A DNA stretch of 64,000 nt from contig CAZIFB010000007.1 in assembly GCA_964538915.1 (NCBI GenBank), positions 69,416 to 133,415 of the forward strand, given 5' to 3'. Position numbers and translations under genes: made by a program. This DNA comes from JAEUHQ01 sp964538915 (GTDB lineage: Bacteria; Planctomycetota; UBA1135; UBA2386). Numbering within the stretch: the stretch's first letter is position 1; the number at the start of each line of letters is the position of its first letter. Shown piece by piece: positions 33,848-42,449 of this stretch. The notes under the pieces were generated by a model. That model worked only from the letters and a program-made list of their open reading frames with translations. It was not told where the DNA came from and made no database searches.

Positions 33848-34768
33848 ATGGCCACATCCCTCCTCCCCCTCACCGCTTCCATCCCGGCGCTGGTCGCGGC
33901 GCTCCTCGCTACCGGTCTTCCCGCCCAGGACGAACCCTTGGCGGCCGAAGCGAAGAACGACAACGGCTCCCTCACCGGCCTCCGCGGCTTCGAGAACTTC
34001 CACGAGCCGCTGGGCCAGCCGCTCTACTTCGAGTCGCCGTTCAACGACACGTCGCTCCGGTTCCTCTACCTGCGCCACAACTTCTCGAACGACTCGACCC
34101 TGCAGGGCGGCAAAGTCACGGTCTACGCGATGCAGGCGCGGCTCGCGCTGACGGATCGCCTCGCGTTCATCGCGACGAAGGACGGCTACTCGGAACTCGA
34201 ATCGGGCATCATCCAGGACGAGGGCTGGAACGACCTCGCAGCGGGCCTGAAGTACGTGCTGCACGCCGACAAGGCGAAGCAGTACGTCGTCACGCCGGGC
34301 ATCCGCTACCAGATGGAGCAGGGCCACCGCGGCATCCTGCAGGGCGGTGTGGACGAAGTGAGCCCCTTCGTCAGCCTGGCGAAGGGCTACGACGACCTGC
34401 ACCTGCTCGCGAACCTCACCATCCGTCTGCCGCTCGACGGCGACGAGGGCAACACGGTCGGCCACTGGGACCTGCACGTCGACTACGACGTGAACCCGGG
34501 TGCGCAGGCGGTGGTGGCACCACTCTTCGAGATCCACGGCGTGCACTACCTCGACGACGGCACGTCGACGCTGAACGTCGGCGGCCTCGACTACACGAAC
34601 CTCGGGTCGCAGCCGAAGGACGACTTCGTCTGCTGGGCGGGCATCGGAGTCCGTGCGGAGATCGACACGAAGTACGAGGTCGGCATCTGCTACGAGTTCG
34701 CGCTCACGGATCCCGACGACGACATCATGGACTCGCGCATCACGTTCGACCTGATCGCGCGGTGGTGA
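33848..34768 (+). CDS. Outer-membrane beta-barrel protein, unknown
   Basis: The 306-residue protein has a signal peptide (SIPALVAALLATGLPAQDE) and alternating hydrophobic strands to the end (ITFDLIARW, aromatic terminal residue). It resembles transporter-like outer-membrane proteins of unknown cargo. It is divergent from the lipoprotein gene at 33676, with a 171-bp shared upstream region. A strong hairpin follows its stop by 10 nt. Confidence 0.75.
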   Translation: MATSLLPLTASIPALVAALLATGLPAQDEPLAAEAKNDNGSLTGLRGFENFHEPLGQPLYFESPFNDTSLRFLYLRHNFSNDSTLQGGKVTVYAMQARLALTDRLAFIATKDGYSELESGIIQDEGWNDLAAGLKYVLHADKAKQYVVTPGIRYQMEQGHRGILQGGVDEVSPFVSLAKGYDDLHLLANLTIRLPLDGDEGNTVGHWDLHVDYDVNPGAQAVVAPLFEIHGVHYLDDGTSTLNVGGLDYTNLGSQPKDDFVCWAGIGVRAEIDTKYEVGICYEFALTDPDDDIMDSRITFDLIARW

Positions 34769-34778
34769 CGGACGGTTC

Positions 34779-34799
34779 GCGGCGCCGCGATCGCGCCGC
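34779..34799 (+). terminator. Hairpin after the barrel gene
   Basis: GCGGCGC (34779-34785) and GCGCCGC (34793-34799) form a perfect 7-bp stem, 10 nt after the stop at 34768. There is no T-run. Confidence 0.42.
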
Positions 34800-34835
34800 G
34801 CATCCGGCGGACGCGCACGAACGAACGGGGCTCCC

Positions 34836-35375
34836 GTGAAGACGTGGCGTCTGCGTTCGTCGTCGTGGATCCCCCACCCGCCCGAGGTGGTGTTCCCGTT
34901 CTTCGCGGACGCCCACAACCTCGAACTGCTGACGCCGTCGTTCCTGCGATTCGCGGTGCTGACCCCGGCGCCCATCGAGATGCGCGAGGGCGCACTCATC
35001 GACTACCGGATCTCCGTCCGCGGCGTGCCGCTGCGCTGGCGCACCCGGATCGCGCAGTGGCAGCCGCCCGAGTGCTTCGTCGACGAGCAGCTGCGCGGCC
35101 CGTACTCGGTGTGGCACCACACGCACACGTTCACGCCGGCGGACGGCGGCACGCTGCTCGGCGACGACGTCGTCATGCGGCCGAAAGGCGGGCCGCTGGC
35201 GCCGCTCGTGATGGCGATGTTCGTGCGCCGCGACGTCGAGCGCATCTTCCGATTCCGCGGCCGGGTGCTGGCCGAACGCTTCGGCGCCCCGGCCTCGTCG
35301 CCGGCGCGAGTCTGGTGGGACGAACCGCCGGCGGCGGGTGCCGAGAAGGGCGCTAGCGCAGACGAAACACGGTGA
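34836..35375 (+). CDS. SRPBCC (START/polyketide cyclase-like) family protein
   Basis: The 179-residue protein has the SRPBCC ligand-binding fold pattern: an N-terminal strand, the HPPEVVFPFFADAHNLELLTP segment, then YRISVRGVPLRWRTRI and WQPPECFVDEQLRGPYSVW strands and a long C-terminal helix. The form is that of the cell-division-inhibitor/YfcH-associated SRPBCC group. The start is GTG at 34836. Its 3' end overlaps the convergent membrane protein gene by 23 bp. The ligand is unknown. Confidence 0.83.
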   Translation: MKTWRLRSSSWIPHPPEVVFPFFADAHNLELLTPSFLRFAVLTPAPIEMREGALIDYRISVRGVPLRWRTRIAQWQPPECFVDEQLRGPYSVWHHTHTFTPADGGTLLGDDVVMRPKGGPLAPLVMAMFVRRDVERIFRFRGRVLAERFGAPASSPARVWWDEPPAAGAEKGASADETR

Positions 35376-37056
35376 CCGGAACGTCGCCGTCGCCGCGAAC
35401 GAGCACCTGGCGCGGCCGCGCCCCGAGCACCTCGCGCGGATGGCCGTAGCCGCCGGCGAGCACTTCGTCGAACGGCGTCTCGACGACGCACACCGTGCGC
35501 ACCTCGCCCTTCGCCACGAGCTGGCCGATCTCGTTCTCGCGCGCGGCGAACGCCCTGGGGCAGACGGCCGCGCGGCCCGTCGTCACGAGGTGCTGCGCCA
35601 TCGTCGTCACCCACAGGGTGGTCCGGGCGTCGGCGCCGCTCCGGCCGATCGCACCCTCGACCGCCTGGACCACGCGCGCGGCGGCGAGCGGCGGGAAGAC
35701 GCGTCCATCCGCCACACGCGCCGTCCGCCATGCGGCGAGTCCGGCGGCCGCGATCAGGAGCCAGAGCGCTGCGCGCCGGCCGAAGAGACCAACGAGCGCG
35801 AGCGGTGACAGCGCGGTGAAGAACACGAACGGCAGGTAGAGGCGCAGGGCGATCGGGTCGTCGACGTTGCCGGAGAACCAGCACAGCACGAGACCGGTGA
35901 CCGCGAACACGGGGATCAGTAGCAGGAGGTCCTGGCGCGGCCACGCACGCTTGCTCGCGACGAGCACCCACGTCGCGAGGGCCGCGATCCCGACGACACC
36001 GGGCAGCGGATCGTCGAGCGCGGGCCGGAACCACTCGCGCAGCCAGGGCCCGATGTGCGCTGCGAAGTGCGTCCACCCGACCAGCGGCACCCCGCCGGCC
36101 TCGGGATAGAAGTTGGGATTGCGCGCGATCTCGAGCAGGAAGAGCAGCGGAGTCACGAGCAGCGGGCAGATCGCGAGCGCGGCCTTCGTACCGGAGCCCG
36201 GCAGCCAGCGTCCGCGCGCCCGCCAGGCGACCAGCCCGAACAACAGGACGAAGGCGAACAGCGACTCGTAGCGCGACTGCGCGAAGAGCATGCCCGCCCC
36301 GAGGAACGCCACGAAGCGCGTGTCGGTCGGCTGCCGTCCGAAGTCGCGCGCCGCGAGCAGCGTCACCGCGAACAGCAGGGCCGCGAGCAGGTCGAAGCCG
36401 GCGCTCGTCGCGACGATCGTGGTCAGCGGCACCGCGAGCAGCAGCATCTGGGCGGCGAACGCGGCCGCGAGGCCGAGCCGCTCGCGCACGGCGACGAAGG
36501 CCACGAACAGCACGGTCGCGAGGAGCATCGCGTTCAACGCGAACGCGTTCGCGATGCGGGGACCGGTCGCGTCGTGCAGGACACTGACGAGGAACGAGAA
36601 CAGCGGCGGCCGCTTGTCGATGGTGTTGTCGAGGCCGACGAAGGAGCCTTCGAACGGCACCGCCCCCACCATCATCATCGCGGCGCGATGCCGCTGCATC
36701 GTGAGCGACGTGTTGACGAGGCTCGTCTCGTCGAACTGCACGCGCATCGTCGGCGGCACGAGCACGAAGACCGCCGAGGTCAGCACGACCGCCGCGGCGA
36801 TCCCCGGTCCCCATCGCCGCGCGGCGACCCGCCACGGCGTCGAAGCCGCGCGACAGCGCACGATGCCCGCGGCCAGCGCGAACAGCACGACGGCCGGCAT
36901 CGACCAGTAGAGGAGCCCGGCGATGAACCACCATCGTGCGTCGTCGGTGCACGCGGCGCGGACCAGGACCAGCACGATCGGCGGCACCGCCGCGGCGATC
37001 GCCCAGGGGATCCACCCTTTCAGCCGGCGGCGGTCGGGAGCAGGCGCGACGTGCAT
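35353..37056 (-). CDS. GT39-like polytopic glycosyltransferase
   Basis: The 567-residue protein has about 11-12 transmembrane helices. After TM3 there is VQFDETSLVNTS, the place where GT-C enzymes (ArnT/PMT-type) carry the catalytic acidic residues, and further on NTIDKRPPLFSFLVS, the KPPL-like loop of family 39. It would transfer sugars from a polyprenyl-phosphate donor at the outer face of the inner membrane. Acceptor and donor are not known. It is convergent with the SRPBCC gene and divergent (74 bp) from the DUF1275 gene. Confidence 0.78.
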   Translation of the reverse strand: MHVAPAPDRRRLKGWIPWAIAAAVPPIVLVLVRAACTDDARWWFIAGLLYWSMPAVVLFALAAGIVRCRAASTPWRVAARRWGPGIAAAVVLTSAVFVLVPPTMRVQFDETSLVNTSLTMQRHRAAMMMVGAVPFEGSFVGLDNTIDKRPPLFSFLVSVLHDATGPRIANAFALNAMLLATVLFVAFVAVRERLGLAAAFAAQMLLLAVPLTTIVATSAGFDLLAALLFAVTLLAARDFGRQPTDTRFVAFLGAGMLFAQSRYESLFAFVLLFGLVAWRARGRWLPGSGTKAALAICPLLVTPLLFLLEIARNPNFYPEAGGVPLVGWTHFAAHIGPWLREWFRPALDDPLPGVVGIAALATWVLVASKRAWPRQDLLLLIPVFAVTGLVLCWFSGNVDDPIALRLYLPFVFFTALSPLALVGLFGRRAALWLLIAAAGLAAWRTARVADGRVFPPLAAARVVQAVEGAIGRSGADARTTLWVTTMAQHLVTTGRAAVCPRAFAARENEIGQLVAKGEVRTVCVVETPFDEVLAGGYGHPREVLGARPRQVLVRGDGDVPVTVFRLR

Positions 37057-37130
37057 CGACGCGCCAACCTACGCGACGAAGGGGCCGCGAGGAACTTCGA
37101 CGACCGCCCGCTACGCTCCCGCGCTCCGGA

Positions 37131-38249
37131 ATGTTCCGCGCCCAGGCCCACTCCTTCCAGCAGCAGGCCCGCCTCGCCATCTCGCTGTCCTGGGTCGCCG
37201 GCTACACCAACGCGCTCACCGTGCTCACGTGCGCCCAGGTGACGTCGCACCTGACGGGCACCGTGTCGCACATCGGCGTCGAGGTCGCCGAAGGACGGTG
37301 GAGCAACGTCTCGTACCTCGCGGGCCTCGTCGGCACGTTCCTGCTCGGCGCGTTCGCGTCCGGCGTGATGACCGAGTTCGGTCGCGCGCGGCGGTTCGAG
37401 TCGATCTACGTGCTGCCGATGGTCGTCGAGGCGCTCGTGCTCGCGGTGTTCGCGCTGCTGGTCGACTGGCAGGCCGTCGGAAAGCTGTCGAACGCGAACG
37501 CGCAGGTCTGGCTCACCTACCTGCCGTCGTTCGCGATGGGCCTGCAGAACGCGACGATCACGCGCATCAGCGGCGGCGTGATCCGCACGACGCACGTGAC
37601 GGGCGTCGTCACCGACCTCGGCCTCGAACTGTCGAGGATCGTGTTCCGCACGCTCGGCTGGCGGCGCCGCATCGAACCGCGCCGCGCGGCGCAGGAGCGC
37701 TGGCGCACGCTGCTCCTGCTGTCGATCCCCGGCAGCTTCGCGCTCGGCGCGGGGCTCGGCACGGCGGCGTTCGGCTACGTACAGGCGTGGTCGATGGTGC
37801 CGGCCGTGGTGTTCCTCGGCTTCCTCACCCTGCAGGACATCCTCGTCCCGATCGCAGCGATCGAACTTCGCACCGGCACCCACGGCGGCGCTCCGATCAT
37901 CGCGATCTTCCACGCGGAAGCGCCGGCCGGCGGCGGCCGCGCCCGCATGCCGGACCTCACGACGTGGGCGGCGAGCATCGACGACCACGTGCGCGTGGTC
38001 GTGCTCGATCTGACCGACCTCGACGAATTCGGCGAACGCTCCGCGCTCGAGATGCGCGCCCTGATGCTGCACCTGCGCGAAGAGGGCCGCGTGCTCGTTC
38101 TCGCCGGCGTCGGCAAGGCGCAGATCACGAGCCTGCAGCACGCCGGCGTGCTGATGGACTTCGACGCCGACGACCTGTGCACCGACCTGCACTCCGCTGC
38201 GGTGCGCGCCGAGAAGATCGCCGAGTCGATGCAGTCGCCCGCGGGCTGA
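37131..38249 (+). CDS. DUF1275 (YoaK) membrane protein fused to a STAS-like domain
   Basis: The 372-residue protein has a YoaK/DUF1275 membrane part at about 1-245 (six TM helices; LSWVAGYTNALTVL and FAMGLQNATITRISGGV are family motifs) and a C-terminal cytoplasmic domain at about 255-365 that looks like STAS: VRVVVLDLTDLDEFGERSAL then LMLHLREEGRVLVLAGVGKA. DUF1275 proteins are normally about 220-250 residues without this tail. The join mimics SulP transporters, where STAS regulates transport. The start ATG gives the usual YoaK N-terminus. Function unknown. Confidence 0.85.
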   Translation: MFRAQAHSFQQQARLAISLSWVAGYTNALTVLTCAQVTSHLTGTVSHIGVEVAEGRWSNVSYLAGLVGTFLLGAFASGVMTEFGRARRFESIYVLPMVVEALVLAVFALLVDWQAVGKLSNANAQVWLTYLPSFAMGLQNATITRISGGVIRTTHVTGVVTDLGLELSRIVFRTLGWRRRIEPRRAAQERWRTLLLLSIPGSFALGAGLGTAAFGYVQAWSMVPAVVFLGFLTLQDILVPIAAIELRTGTHGGAPIIAIFHAEAPAGGGRARMPDLTTWAASIDDHVRVVVLDLTDLDEFGERSALEMRALMLHLREEGRVLVLAGVGKAQITSLQHAGVLMDFDADDLCTDLHSAAVRAEKIAESMQSPAG

Positions 38250-38261
38250 GCGCGATCGACG

Positions 38262-38798
38262 TCAGCCGGCGGGCGGAACGAGCGGCACCGACTCGATCGC
38301 CGCCTCGACGACGTGGTCGCCGCACACGACCGTGAGCAGCCCTTCGTTGCGCGAGACCGACCAGCGGTTGTTGCGATCGAGGTGCTCGGCGAGCGCGGTG
38401 AGCAGGTCGGTCGGGACCTTCACGACCGTGATCTGGTCACCGCGGTGCACCTTCTCCTTCGCGCAGCGCTGCTGCAGCAGGTCGGGCCGGCGATGGCACC
38501 ACACGACGACACGCTGGGCCGCCTTCGCCGCGCGGTGCAGACGATCGGGCGCCGGCGCGCCGACTTCGATCCACTCGACGACCCGGCCGTCGGGACTCCT
38601 GACCCACAGCGCCGGCTCGTCCGCCTCGCTGAGGCCCTTGCTGAACGCGAGGCCTTCCTTGTGTTCGAGCGCGAACGCGAGCACGCGGGTGAGCAGGTAC
38701 GGTTCGTCCTCGGACGGATGGCGCGCGACGCGCAGGTCCAGGTCGGCGTAGACGCCGCGATCGACGTCGGCGAGGTTGATCTCGAAGCGGTGCAGCAC
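38262..38798 (-). CDS. yaeQ: YaeQ family protein
   Basis: The 178-residue protein matches YaeQ throughout: LHRFEINLADVDRGVYAD at the start, LRVARHPSEDEPYLLTR, AFSKGLSEADEPALW, and VEWIEVGAPAPDRLHRAA. YaeQ has a PD-(D/E)XK nuclease-like fold and has been linked to transcription elongation, with no firm function. The start is GTG at 38798, which reproduces the family N-terminus. Its 3' end faces the DUF1275 gene with 12 bp between. Confidence 0.88.
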   Translation of the reverse strand: MLHRFEINLADVDRGVYADLDLRVARHPSEDEPYLLTRVLAFALEHKEGLAFSKGLSEADEPALWVRSPDGRVVEWIEVGAPAPDRLHRAAKAAQRVVVWCHRRPDLLQQRCAKEKVHRGDQITVVKVPTDLLTALAEHLDRNNRWSVSRNEGLLTVVCGDHVVEAAIESVPLVPPAG

Positions 38799-38854
38799 GG
38801 GCGCGCACGCTAGCGGTTCGCCGCGGCGCCGCGCGACTTTCTCGTTCGTCCGGA

Positions 38855-39250
38855 TCAGACCGCCGGGCGCCGCAGGAACGCGAAGAAGGCCCGGCCCTCG
38901 ACCAGGACGAGGAACGCGGTGGCCGCGATGACGCCGATCAGCATCGGATCGCCGACGCCGTCGCCGGCGACCAGCAGGTGGAACACGACGATGTTGACGA
39001 CGATCGGCCCGAGCACGACGAGCCCGAGGCTGCGCGTGCGCGGGATCGCGACGAGCAGCCCGCCCACGACCTCGCACACCTTGACGAACGTCATGTAGCC
39101 GGTCGGCCCGAACGCCGCGAGGAAGTGTGCCACCGGCGAACCCTCGGGCGGCGGCTCCGGCTTCGGCGCGAGATCGAGCAGGACCATGAGACCGACCGCG
39201 ATGAACAGGAGTCCGAGTGCAGCGCCGACGACGAGAGAGAGGACCTTCAT
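38855..39250 (-). CDS. DoxX-like small membrane protein
   Basis: The 131-residue protein has four transmembrane helices, with the GPTGYMTFVKVCEVVGGLLV segment typical of DoxX/DoxD-like proteins after helix 1. The ATG at 39250 gives a clean first helix (VLSLVVGAALGLLFIAVGL). Between the LLM oxidoreductase and YaeQ genes on the same strand, with 48 bp and 56 bp gaps, so these three may form one transcript. Function unknown. Confidence 0.7.
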   Translation of the reverse strand: MKVLSLVVGAALGLLFIAVGLMVLLDLAPKPEPPPEGSPVAHFLAAFGPTGYMTFVKVCEVVGGLLVAIPRTRSLGLVVLGPIVVNIVVFHLLVAGDGVGDPMLIGVIAATAFLVLVEGRAFFAFLRRPAV

Positions 39251-39298
39251 GCCGGGCTTGTAGCCGGACGGCGCGCCGCGGGCACGCACGGCGAGGGG

Positions 39299-40387
39299 TC
39301 AGCGCGCCGCGAAGGTCTTCTTCGGGTTGGCCAGGATGCGCACGACGTTGAGGTGCTCGAGACTCGCCATCACGGCAGCACGCGGCACGCCGTAGTCGAT
39401 GAGGCACGCGACCTCGTCGACGCCGGCGGCTTCGACGCGGTCGACGGTGTCGAGGCACTTCTCGTGCGAGCCGAAGAGCCCGCTCATGTGGAAGTACTTC
39501 TCGAACGACGCGTCGAGCACTTCGTCGACCATCTGCGGCGACACGGTCGACAGGTCGATGTTCTGCGCGTTCTGCAGGAACGGCACGGAGCAGATGTGCG
39601 CCGACGCGAGGCTCAGCGAACCCTGCAGGTAGCGCTTCATCGGCGCCTTGACGAGATCGTGCACTTCGTCGTCGTCCTCGCCGACGAACGTGTGCAGCAT
39701 CAGTGTCGCCGTGCCCTGTCCCGGGTGACCGGCCGCGCGCCACGCGTCGCGGTACGCGGCGATCTTCTCGCCGAGGCCGTCGAGCGTCTGGCCGAGCAGG
39801 TGCGTCAACACGTTCGCGCCGAGCATGCCGGCCATGCGGAACGTGTCCGGGTTGCCGGCGACGGTGATCCAGATCGGCAGCTCGCGCTGCACGGGCCGCG
39901 GCAGCGTGCGCACCTCGATCTGTTCGCCCTGCGGATTCTGCTTCCTCACCGCTTCGCCGCGCCACAGGCGGCGCAGCATAGCGATGCCGTCGGCGAGCAC
40001 TTCCTTGCGCCGCTCGAACTTCGCCTGGCTGTCGCCGATCACGAAGTCGTTCGGCACCCAGCCGCACGCGACGCCGAGGCCGACACGGCCGTTCGACAGG
40101 TTGTCGACGACGGACCACTCCTCGGCGACACGGATCGGATCGTGCAGCGGCAGCACGACGCTGCCCGCGCACAGTTGGATGCGCTCGGTCTTCGTCGCGA
40201 GCGCGGCGCACAGCGTCGCGGGATTCGGTGACAGGCCGCCGAAACTGTGGAAGTGGCGCTCCGGCGTCCACAGTCGCACGAAGCCGTTGCGATCTGCCCA
40301 CTCGGCGCTGTCGAGGATCAGGCGGTACTTGTCGGGCGCGTGGTCGGCGCCGTCCTGGTTGGCGAAGTAGTAGAGGCTGAACTGCAT
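39299..40387 (-). CDS. LLM-class flavin-dependent oxidoreductase (MupA/Atu3635-type)
   Basis: The 362-residue protein is a luciferase-like monooxygenase of normal length. Family features include the N-terminal FSLYYFANQDG, WTPERHFHSFGG, SVVLPLHDPIRVAEEWSVVD and the NGRVGLGVACGWVPNDFV stretch seen in the MupA/Atu3635 subgroup, which often sits in NRPS/PKS pathways. No such cluster is here, so it may act alone. It would use reduced FMN and O2. The ATG at 40387 starts at the family N-terminus. Confidence 0.88.
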   Translation of the reverse strand: MQFSLYYFANQDGADHAPDKYRLILDSAEWADRNGFVRLWTPERHFHSFGGLSPNPATLCAALATKTERIQLCAGSVVLPLHDPIRVAEEWSVVDNLSNGRVGLGVACGWVPNDFVIGDSQAKFERRKEVLADGIAMLRRLWRGEAVRKQNPQGEQIEVRTLPRPVQRELPIWITVAGNPDTFRMAGMLGANVLTHLLGQTLDGLGEKIAAYRDAWRAAGHPGQGTATLMLHTFVGEDDDEVHDLVKAPMKRYLQGSLSLASAHICSVPFLQNAQNIDLSTVSPQMVDEVLDASFEKYFHMSGLFGSHEKCLDTVDRVEAAGVDEVACLIDYGVPRAAVMASLEHLNVVRILANPKKTFAAR

Positions 40388-40578
40388 GGTGTGACGGGTC
40401 GCGCGCGGGAGCGCGGCGTTCGGGCGCGCAAGAGTACGAGGCGCTGCCGACACCAGCTCGGCGCAGCGGTCGGCACGAGTGCGTAGCCCGCGATCGGCCG
40501 TTGGACCCGCATGCCGTCGGCGACGCGCCGACCTTGACCGCGGCGTGCCACGAACGGGACGCTCTCTCCCCGCCGCCC

Positions 40579-42444
40579 ATGCCCCCACCCGTCGATCGCA
40601 TCGGCCGCTTGCCGAACCTCGCCGCGCGCTTCGTTGCCGCGTGCGCGTGCGCCGCCGTCTCTGCATGCGCACTCGTCCGACTCCACCAGCAGACGCGCGA
40701 GTTCGAGCGGTCGACGGTGCTGGTCGGCCGCGTCGAGGCCGGCGCCCGCGCGCGCGGCAGTGTCGTCGTCGGTGCGTACGCGCGCGAATCGGCGGACAGC
40801 GAAGCGGCGCGCTGGCGCCTCGCCCACCAGACTCGCCTGCACGAACCGGGCTCGTACGAACTGATCGTGCCGCACGGCGAGTACGCGTTGTTCGCGTTCG
40901 CCGACGACAACGGCAACGGCCGCCCCGACCCCGGCGAGGACGCCGCCGCCCACGCGGACGGCCGCCTCGTCGCCACGCAGAGCATGGCGCTGGTGCTCGG
41001 CCTCGACATGACGCTCGGCGGTGCGGTTTCCGTGCCGACGCCGCCTGTCGCGGCCGGCCCGCGCGGCACGCAGGTCGGCGCCCTGCTCGACCTCGACGCG
41101 CCGGAGTTCGCGAGCGAACAGGGCCGCCGCGGCTACTGGGAGCCGCTCGACTTCTTCCGCGAGCTCGGCGGCAACGTGTGGTTCGTGACGCCGTTCGACC
41201 CGACGAAGACGCCCGTGCTGTTCGTGCACGGCGCCAGCGGTTCGCCGCAGGACTGGCGCACACTGCTCGCCCGCCTCGACCGGAGGCGATTCCAGCCGTG
41301 GCTGTTCTTCTATCCGTCGGGCGCGCCGGTCGAGTCGATGTCGCACCTGCTGTTCTGGAAGCTGCTCAACCTGCAGCTGCGGTGGCGCTGCGAGACGGTG
41401 CACGTGGTCGCGCACAGCATGGGCGGCCTGGTCGTGCGCCGCATGCTGCTCGACCACGGCGAACAGCTGCCGTGGGTGCGGCACTTCGTGTCGATCTCGA
41501 CGCCGTGGGCGGGCGAAGCGAGCGCGGACACCGGCGTCGAATGGTCGCCCGCGGTCGTGCCGTCGTGGCGCGACATGCAGCCCGAAGGGCCCTTCCTCCG
41601 TTCGCTGTTCGCGCACCGGCTGCCCGCGCACGTCGACTACCACCTGCTCTTCGGGCACCGCGGTTCGCCCGGCCTGTGGCGGCCCAACAACGACGGCACG
41701 ATCACGCTCGCGAGCCAGCTGCGCAACGCGGCGCAGCAGGAGGCGCGGTTCGTCTTCGGCTACGACGAGGACCACGTCAGCATCCTGTCGTCGTCGCAGG
41801 TCGCGGCCCAGCTCGATGCACTGCTCGGGGTTCCGCGCGGCGCCGCGGCGCACACGAGCCTCCACGTCGGGCTGCGCGCCGCGCACGGCGGTGCCCTGCT
41901 CGGGCTGCCGCTGCTCGTGCTGCGTCCGTCGGACGGCGCACCGCCGGTGACGGTCACGCTGTCCGCGGCCGCGGGCGGCGGACGTGTAGGGCCGCTGCCG
42001 CCGGGCCGCTACGCGGCGAGCGTGTGGGCGCCCGGCTTCGGCGTGACGCCGCGCAGCGCCGACGTGGAGCTGACGGACGGCGGTGACGTCGGGGTCGACT
42101 TCGTGCTGACACCACGCGGCTCGCTGACGGGCGTCGTGCGCGGCCCCGAAGGGCCGGCCGGCAGCTTCCGCTCCGGGCCGGCGCCGCGTCTCCGCTGCGT
42201 CACCGTGCGCGGCGACGGCATCGTGCGTCGGCTCGTCGCGAGCGGCGAACTGCCGACGGCGCTGGCCGGCCTGCTCGCCGACGAGGATCGTGCGTGGAGC
42301 GACGGCTTCGCGTTCCTGGATCTGCCCGCGGGCGACTACGAAGTCGTCGTCGAGGTCGAAAGCCGTGCGCCGCTCGTGGTGCGGCATCGGGTCGTGCCCG
42401 GCGATCCGGGCTCGGTCGTGACGGCGATGTTCGGCGATCGGTAA
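40579..42444 (+). CDS. Alpha/beta-hydrolase (lipase-like) lipoprotein
   Basis: The 621-residue protein has a lipobox (AVSAC, Cys30). An N-terminal beta domain of about 150 residues precedes the hydrolase core at about 200-430: oxyanion-hole strand VLFVHGASGSPQDW, nucleophile elbow AHSMGG with Ser280, and candidate acid and base in NNDGTI and EDHVSI. The C-terminal part (about 450-621) consists of carboxypeptidase-regulatory-like beta segments (LPPGRYAASVWAPGFGV, LPAGDYEVVVEVES). It is probably an outer-membrane-anchored esterase. The start ATG at 40579 is the one giving a signal peptide; it is divergent from the LLM gene. Confidence 0.85.
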   Translation: MPPPVDRIGRLPNLAARFVAACACAAVSACALVRLHQQTREFERSTVLVGRVEAGARARGSVVVGAYARESADSEAARWRLAHQTRLHEPGSYELIVPHGEYALFAFADDNGNGRPDPGEDAAAHADGRLVATQSMALVLGLDMTLGGAVSVPTPPVAAGPRGTQVGALLDLDAPEFASEQGRRGYWEPLDFFRELGGNVWFVTPFDPTKTPVLFVHGASGSPQDWRTLLARLDRRRFQPWLFFYPSGAPVESMSHLLFWKLLNLQLRWRCETVHVVAHSMGGLVVRRMLLDHGEQLPWVRHFVSISTPWAGEASADTGVEWSPAVVPSWRDMQPEGPFLRSLFAHRLPAHVDYHLLFGHRGSPGLWRPNNDGTITLASQLRNAAQQEARFVFGYDEDHVSILSSSQVAAQLDALLGVPRGAAAHTSLHVGLRAAHGGALLGLPLLVLRPSDGAPPVTVTLSAAAGGGRVGPLPPGRYAASVWAPGFGVTPRSADVELTDGGDVGVDFVLTPRGSLTGVVRGPEGPAGSFRSGPAPRLRCVTVRGDGIVRRLVASGELPTALAGLLADEDRAWSDGFAFLDLPAGDYEVVVEVESRAPLVVRHRVVPGDPGSVVTAMFGDR

Positions 42445-42449
42445 CGCGG

